A stretch of DNA of 6,031 nucleotides from Candidatus Neoflavobacterium equi (GTDB lineage Bacteria > Bacteroidota > Bacteroidia > Flavobacteriales > Flavobacteriaceae). The notes below the pieces were generated by a model, which did no database searches, had not been told where the DNA came from, and saw nothing but the letters and a program-made list of their open reading frames with translations. The number at the start of each line of letters is the position of its first letter. Position 1 is the first letter of the stretch. Position numbers and translations under genes: made by a program. Shown piece by piece: positions 1-6,031 of this stretch. The stretch spans positions 1 to 6,031 of the forward strand of contig JAGHSS010000223.1 of the NCBI GenBank assembly GCA_018065745.1, given 5' to 3'.

Positions 1-2218
<2,218 letters not shown>

Positions 2219-2240
2219 TCGCTTTTGATTTCGTTATATT

Positions 2241-2267
2241 AAAACCCCGCCTCAAGCGGGGTTTTTT
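2241..2267 (+). terminator. Rho-independent terminator of icd
   Basis: The 6-bp stem CCCCGC (2245-2250) and GCGGGG (2256-2261) encloses the loop CTCAA, followed by six T (2262-2267). Four A (2241-2244) can pair with the first four T and extend the stem to 10 bp. It begins 22 bases after the icd stop codon. On the minus strand the same hairpin is followed by only four T, so termination in that direction would be weaker, and no gene on that strand appears to need it. Confidence 0.93.
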
Positions 2268-2295
2268 GTTTTTACCCCCCTTTTATTTAAATTTA
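2265..2295 (+). promoter_or_regulatory. Weak candidate promoter for the Nudix gene, overlapping the terminator T-tract
   Basis: TTTG (2265-2268) and TAAATTTA (2288-2295) are separated by exactly 19 bases. This approximates the Bacteroidota TTTG / TAnnTTTG arrangement, with the last base of the -7 element mismatched. Transcription would begin at or within a few bases of the ATG at 2300, implying a very short or absent leader. The region is so T-rich that a chance match is quite possible. Read-through of the icd terminator is the alternative source of transcript. Confidence 0.3.
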
Positions 2296-2299
2296 CCAG

Positions 2300-2713
2300 A
2301 TGAAAACCATACACATTGCTTCAGTTGCCCTCTTTAATTCAAAAAATGAATTGTTGTTGGTGCGCAAAAAAGAATCCACATACTTTCAACTCACCGGTGG
2401 TAAACTTGAACCTCAAGAACTTCCCACACAAACGGTTGTCAGGGAAACATGGGAAGAAATTGGATTCCAAATTAATACAGAAGACCTTGTGTTCCTGAAA
2501 GAACACACCACCAAAGCAGTCAATGAAACCAATACCTTTGTTCACGGTACCATTTACACCCTCCATACAGGCAAGGAATTTGATCCCCAAATCGCTTCAG
2601 AAATAGCATCAGCAGCTTGGTTGAACGCAACCAATTACAAAACCTTCAAATGGGCACATCTTGCAGAAGAGGTCGTCCTCCCCTATTGCTTAACATTGTG
2701 GAACAAAAGATAA
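2300..2713 (+). CDS. Nudix family hydrolase
   Basis: A 137-residue single-domain Nudix protein, the usual compact size for MutT-like enzymes that cleave nucleoside diphosphates linked to another moiety. The Nudix box G-x5-E-x7-R-E-x2-E-E-x-G-hydrophobic is complete: Gly34, Glu40, Arg48, Glu49, Glu52, Glu53, Gly55, Phe56. Glu49, Glu52 and Glu53 are the expected metal ligands. The N-terminal strand (IASVALF) and the LLLVRKK strand preceding the box are typical. Two small departures are Thr32 in LTGGKLEP, where the family usually has Pro, and Thr50 in the box position that is normally hydrophobic. ATG 2300 is the first usable start because an in-frame TAA lies at 2288-2290; there is no Shine-Dalgarno sequence. 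No signal peptide or membrane segment is seen, so it is cytoplasmic. Nothing in the sequence or its neighbours indicates the substrate; nucleotide-pool cleaning or nucleotide-sugar or cofactor turnover are all possible. Confidence 0.93.
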   Translation: MKTIHIASVALFNSKNELLLVRKKESTYFQLTGGKLEPQELPTQTVVRETWEEIGFQINTEDLVFLKEHTTKAVNETNTFVHGTIYTLHTGKEFDPQIASEIASAAWLNATNYKTFKWAHLAEEVVLPYCLTLWNKR

Positions 2714-2718
2714 ATTTA

Positions 2719-2752
2719 TTTGTGTTTACGGACTAATTGAGGGCTAAATTTG
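2719..2752 (+). promoter_or_regulatory. Candidate Bacteroidota-type promoter for the receptor/lipoprotein operon
   Basis: TAAATTTG at 2745-2752 is a perfect match to the TAnnTTTG -7 element used by the primary sigma factor of Bacteroidota. A TTTG at 2719-2722 lies 22 bases upstream, slightly wider than the usual spacing of about 19-21. Transcription would start near 2758-2761, leaving an AT-rich leader of about 70 bases before the ATG at 2831. It is the best promoter match in the 117-base gap between the Nudix gene and the receptor. Confidence 0.55.
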
Positions 2753-2830
2753 GATATAATGAAATGGTTATTAGTAGTTTTAAAAGATTTAACGTTTCTT
2801 TGAACTTTCTATTAAACAACCTATACGCAA

Positions 2831-5200
2831 ATGAGATATTTATTGTATTTGCCCCTACTTTTGCTCTGTACATTAGGTGTACAAGCACAGTCCAAATTCA
2901 ACATCAGCGGTACCATCACAGATCAATCAAACAATGAAACACTCTCTGGGGTAACGCTTTATTTACAAGAACTTCAAGACGGAACCATGACCAATGAATA
3001 CGGTTATTACACACTGAGTGTTCCCGCAGGTAAATATACCTTGCTAGTTCAATACCCCGGTTACGCAACCTTTTCAGAAACCATTACTGTCAATGGAAAT
3101 ATAAAGAAAAACATCTCCATCAGCGACAGCAATACCAGCCTGTCTGAGGTCATCATTGAAGCCAATTCCAAGAGAATTGCCATTGATAGACCAGAGATGA
3201 GTGTCAACAAATTGACCGCAGAAGAAATTAAGAAAATGCCAGTTGTACTTGGAGAACCAGACTTATTAAAATCCATCTTACAACTTCCTGGAGTAGTCAA
3301 CTCTGGAGAGGGAAGTTCTGGATTTAACGTCAGAGGTGGCGCTTCAGATCAAAACTTAATTCTTCTTGATGAAGCAACCATTTACAATTCCTCCCACCTT
3401 TACGGTTTTTTCTCCGTTTTTAACAGCGACGCTATTAAGGACATGAAATTGTACAAAGGAGGCATCCCAGCCCGCTTTGGAGGTAGAGGTTCTTCCATAT
3501 TGGAAATCCAACAAAAAAATGGAAATTCAAAAGACTTTGCCTTTAGTGGCGGTATTGGATTGCTGTCCAGTAGACTTTTGGCAGAAGGTCCCATCGTGAA
3601 AGACAAATCCTCTTTTATTATTGCAGGAAGATCATCTTATGCGCACCTATTTTTAAAGTTAGCAGACAATGACAACACGGCTTATTTCTATGATCTAAAC
3701 GCCAAGTTCAACTACAATATCAACGACAATAACAAGGTGTATTTATCGGGATATTTTGGTAGAGATGTATTTAAATTCAACAGCATTTTTAAAAATAACT
3801 ACGGAAACACCTTGGTCAATTTCAGGTGGAACCATTTGTTTAACGATCAATTGTTCAGCAATGCCACCTTGATATATTCAGATTATTACTATGGCTTGAA
3901 CCTGAGTTTTGTTGGTTTTAATTGGGATTCCGGAATTGTAAACTACAATTTTAAATACGATTTCCAACACTACATCAACAGCGGACTTTCTTTAAAATAC
4001 GGTTTCAACGGTATTTATTACGACTTTAATCCTGGAGTCATCACACCAGATTCTGAAAATTCTGGAATCAACTATTACAAAATAGCACACAAATATGCGG
4101 TTGAACCCGCAGTTTATGTGGAAGCAGAACAACGACTGAGTAAAAAGATAAATGTCAACTACGGGTTTAGGTATTCTACCTTTTTCAGATTGGGATCAGA
4201 AACCATCAATACCTATGACAACAATCAAGCGGTAGCCTATGACCCCTTGACAGAAACCTACACAAAAGGCACACCAACTGGTAGCCAAACTTTTGGCAAA
4301 GGTGATAAAATTTCAGATTTTGGATACATTGAGCCCCGCTTAGCAGTGACGTATGTGCTTGATGAAGATCAATCATTTAAGGGAAGTTACAACAGAATGG
4401 CGCAGTACATTCACTTAATTTCCAACACCACTTCAGCAACCCCACTTGATGTGTGGACGCCAAGTGGACCGTTCATTAAACCACAAATTGTCGATCAGGT
4501 TGCCCTTGGGTATTTCAGAAATTTCAACAATGACAATTACAGTTTGGAAGCTGAAACCTATTACAAAAAAGGAAAAAACAGATTGGATTATATTGACGGA
4601 GCAGACTTGATTGGTAATAGTGCTATTGAACAGGTACTCTTAAACGGCATTACCCGTTCATATGGTTTGGAATTGTTATTTAGAAAAAACAAAGGACGTT
4701 GGAACGGTTGGGTAGCATACACCTTGTCCAAAGCAGAGCAGAAAACCGCCGGAAGAACTCCTTTGGAAAAAGGGATAAACTATGGCGCCTGGTACAATAC
4801 GGCTCAAGACAGAACACATGACATTTCAGTAGTTGCCAATTATGAATTGAATGCCAAATGGCAATTAAACGGTAACTTTATCGTGCAGTCTGGAAGACCA
4901 GCAACCTTTCCTGATGGACAATATCAATATTACGACCAAACCATTCCAAGTTATGACTTGAGAAACCAAGACCGTTTGCCAACATACCATCACTTGGATG
5001 TGTCTGCAACTTACACACCACAAAAAACCAATAAAAGATGGCAGGCAGAATGGGTGTTTGGTATCTATAATATATACAACAGAAAAAACGCTGCCTCTAT
5101 AAACTTTAGAGAAAATGAAGATGTAAAAGGACAAAATGAAGCTGCACGTCTTTCCATTTTTGGTATCATTCCAAGTGTTTCATATAATTTTAAATTTTAA
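2831..5200 (+). CDS. TonB-dependent outer-membrane receptor with carboxypeptidase-regulatory-like N-terminal domain
   Basis: A 789-residue outer-membrane transporter powered by TonB/ExbBD. Residues 1-19 form a signal peptide (hydrophobic LPLLLL core, likely cleavage after VQA). Residues about 22-100 are a carboxypeptidase-regulatory-like beta-sandwich (GTITDQ, TNEYGYYTLSVPAGKY, YPGY), common in Bacteroidota receptors. LSEVIIEA (104-111) sits where the TonB box is expected. The plug domain spans about 125-230, with LLKSILQLPGV, GFNVRGG, the LLDEATIYN segment, DAIKDMKLYKGGIPARFGGR and SSILEI. The remainder is a beta-barrel rich in Tyr, Phe and Asn, ending in VSYNFKF with the C-terminal Phe expected for barrel assembly. 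The mature protein has no cysteine. ATG 2831 is preceded by an in-frame TAA at 2813-2815, which fixes the start region; no Shine-Dalgarno sequence is seen. The next gene starts 2 bases after the stop, so the two are presumably co-transcribed. It belongs to the receptor type paired with DUF4249 lipoproteins rather than classical SusC/SusD. Substrate unknown. Confidence 0.95.
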   Translation: MRYLLYLPLLLLCTLGVQAQSKFNISGTITDQSNNETLSGVTLYLQELQDGTMTNEYGYYTLSVPAGKYTLLVQYPGYATFSETITVNGNIKKNISISDSNTSLSEVIIEANSKRIAIDRPEMSVNKLTAEEIKKMPVVLGEPDLLKSILQLPGVVNSGEGSSGFNVRGGASDQNLILLDEATIYNSSHLYGFFSVFNSDAIKDMKLYKGGIPARFGGRGSSILEIQQKNGNSKDFAFSGGIGLLSSRLLAEGPIVKDKSSFIIAGRSSYAHLFLKLADNDNTAYFYDLNAKFNYNINDNNKVYLSGYFGRDVFKFNSIFKNNYGNTLVNFRWNHLFNDQLFSNATLIYSDYYYGLNLSFVGFNWDSGIVNYNFKYDFQHYINSGLSLKYGFNGIYYDFNPGVITPDSENSGINYYKIAHKYAVEPAVYVEAEQRLSKKINVNYGFRYSTFFRLGSETINTYDNNQAVAYDPLTETYTKGTPTGSQTFGKGDKISDFGYIEPRLAVTYVLDEDQSFKGSYNRMAQYIHLISNTTSATPLDVWTPSGPFIKPQIVDQVALGYFRNFNNDNYSLEAETYYKKGKNRLDYIDGADLIGNSAIEQVLLNGITRSYGLELLFRKNKGRWNGWVAYTLSKAEQKTAGRTPLEKGINYGAWYNTAQDRTHDISVVANYELNAKWQLNGNFIVQSGRPATFPDGQYQYYDQTIPSYDLRNQDRLPTYHHLDVSATYTPQKTNKRWQAEWVFGIYNIYNRKNAASINFRENEDVKGQNEAARLSIFGIIPSVSYNFKF

Positions 5201-5202
5201 TT

Positions 5203-6009
5203 ATGAAGAAAATAATTGTTCTAATATTAATGACATTGGCATTTGCCAGTTGTGAAGATGTAGTTCAAATTGATCTAGATACTGCACCACCAAGATTGGT
5301 TGTTGAAGCAGACATTGCATGGGTAAAAGGAACAGATGGAGCTGTACAACAGATCAAACTCAGCAGTAGTACGGACTTTTATGCAACAGATGTGCCGCGC
5401 ATATTAAATGCAACGGTATGGATTGAAGATGCAGATGCTAACAGATACGATTTTATACTGTCAGACAACCTGGGGACTTACCAATGTACCAATTTCAATC
5501 CCGTTGTGGACGGTAGGTATACCTTGTACATAAACCACGAAGACAATTTGTATACTGCCACAGATAAATTGTATAAAACGCCAGAAATTCAAGAAGTTGA
5601 ACAAGAAGATGAAGCCGGATTTACCGGTGAAGACATACAGTTAAAATTCTATTTTCAAGATGATGCTGAACAAGAAAACAGCTATGTATTCAAATACAAT
5701 CTGTTGGGGAAAAATTATTTTAAAGTTGCTGATGATGAATTTTTCAATGGCAATCAAATGTATTTTCTTATTTTAGATGAAGATATCAGAACCTCAGACA
5801 CTATTGCTGTAAAGCTCAGTGGATGTTCAACAGCTAATTACAATTATCTAAACAAAATTTTGGAAGTATCCTCCAACTCAGGCAATCCATTTGCTGCACC
5901 AATCGGAGTGATTAGAGGAAATATCATTAACAACACAGATCCTAAAAATTTCCCTTTTGGATATTTTAGACTGTTTCAAGAAGAACAATTAAACTATATA
6001 GTGAGATAA
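5203..6009 (+). CDS. DUF4249 family lipoprotein, partner of the TonB-dependent receptor
   Basis: A 268-residue predicted lipoprotein. The signal peptide (MKKIIVLILMTLAFAS) ends at Cys17 in FASC, a lipobox with Phe instead of Leu at -3. The residues after the Cys are Glu-Asp, an acidic start resembling the export signals that place Bacteroidota lipoproteins on the cell surface. The body is strongly acidic and looks like beta-strand modules (LVVEADI, NATVWIEDADAN, VVDGRYTLYIN). The C-terminal half carries the family's hallmarks NPFAAP (228-233), RGNIINN (238-244) and a final GYFRL (253-257), so the protein appears complete. Cys95 and Cys208 could form a disulfide, which is inference. It starts 2 bases after the receptor stop codon. 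The DUF4249 assignment rests on these motifs and on the context. The molecular role is not established; capture or hand-over of a ligand to the receptor at the cell surface is an inference by analogy with SusD-type partners. Confidence 0.88.
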   Translation: MKKIIVLILMTLAFASCEDVVQIDLDTAPPRLVVEADIAWVKGTDGAVQQIKLSSSTDFYATDVPRILNATVWIEDADANRYDFILSDNLGTYQCTNFNPVVDGRYTLYINHEDNLYTATDKLYKTPEIQEVEQEDEAGFTGEDIQLKFYFQDDAEQENSYVFKYNLLGKNYFKVADDEFFNGNQMYFLILDEDIRTSDTIAVKLSGCSTANYNYLNKILEVSSNSGNPFAAPIGVIRGNIINNTDPKNFPFGYFRLFQEEQLNYIVR

Positions 6010-6031
6010 AAAAAAAGGAGTGTCCACAACC
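6008..6031 (+). terminator. Possible first half of a terminator, truncated by the window edge
   Basis: Nine A (6008-6016, overlapping the stop codon of the lipoprotein gene) run into GGAGTGTCC (6017-6025) and then ACAACC. This is how a symmetric A-tract/hairpin/T-tract terminator begins: GGACACTCC followed by T's would be expected just beyond the window. The second arm is not present here, so this is a prediction. The AAGGAG at 6015-6020 could alternatively be read as a Shine-Dalgarno sequence, but the other genes here do not use one. Confidence 0.4.

Noticed and set aside
2316..2590. Open frames in other phases over the Nudix gene, on both strands
   Set aside because: The Nudix frame carries a complete catalytic motif; the alternatives are low-complexity shadows with no start context or family resemblance.
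2755..2760. TATAAT as a classical sigma-70 -10 box
   Set aside because: No suitably spaced TTGACA-like element is seen, and Bacteroidota primary sigma factors use TAnnTTTG; the hexamer is likely chance in AT-rich DNA.
2786..2816. Weak inverted similarity TTTAA...TTAAA upstream of the receptor as an operator or hairpin
   Set aside because: The arms are only about five A/T pairs with a long loop, which is expected by chance in this composition.
2864..2872. Cys13 in the receptor signal peptide (LLLLC) as a lipobox
   Set aside because: The residue before the Cys is Leu rather than Gly, Ala or Ser, and a normal signal-peptidase I site (VQA) follows; TonB-dependent receptors are integral barrels, not lipoproteins.
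2737..2937. A 66-codon + strand open frame spanning the gap upstream of the receptor
   Set aside because: It runs into the receptor's signal-peptide region in another frame, overlaps the candidate promoter, and its translation looks like no known protein.
2831..6009. Classical SusC/SusD polysaccharide utilisation locus
   Set aside because: The lipoprotein has DUF4249 motifs and beta-rich modules rather than the helical TPR-like SusD fold, the receptor is shorter than typical SusC proteins, and there are no glycoside hydrolases or regulators in the window.

Overview
The window looks like chromosomal DNA from a member of the Bacteroidota, most likely a flavobacterium. The reasons are the AT-rich composition, the absence of Shine-Dalgarno sequences ahead of the genes, a TAnnTTTG-type promoter element, and the pairing of a TonB-dependent receptor carrying an N-terminal carboxypeptidase-regulatory-like domain with a DUF4249-type lipoprotein, an arrangement typical of that phylum. 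All four genes lie on the + strand and there is no gene-free stretch longer than about 120 bases.

Layout. Positions 1-2218 hold a nearly complete monomeric NADP-dependent isocitrate dehydrogenase (icd, TCA cycle). Base 1 is probably the third base of its ATG, so only two bases of the gene appear to be missing. A strong intrinsic terminator at 2241-2267 closes it. A small Nudix hydrolase follows at 2300-2713 as a separate unit. A 117-base intergenic region (2714-2830) carries a good candidate Bacteroidota promoter. It leads into a two-gene unit: a 789-residue TonB-dependent outer-membrane receptor (2831-5200) and, after 2 bases, a 268-residue DUF4249 lipoprotein (5203-6009). The last 22 bases hold an A-tract followed by what may be the first arm of a terminator cut off by the window edge.

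How the genes work together. The dehydrogenase and the Nudix protein are housekeeping-type enzymes with no visible link to each other or to the receptor. The receptor and lipoprotein are almost certainly co-transcribed and probably form one outer-membrane uptake complex, in the general manner of SusC with its lipoprotein partner, but the substrate cannot be read from the sequence. I see no mobile element, CRISPR array, RNA gene, toxin-antitoxin pair or defence system. The only part of uncertain biology is the receptor/DUF4249 pair, and that is a widespread, poorly characterised family, not a new system.
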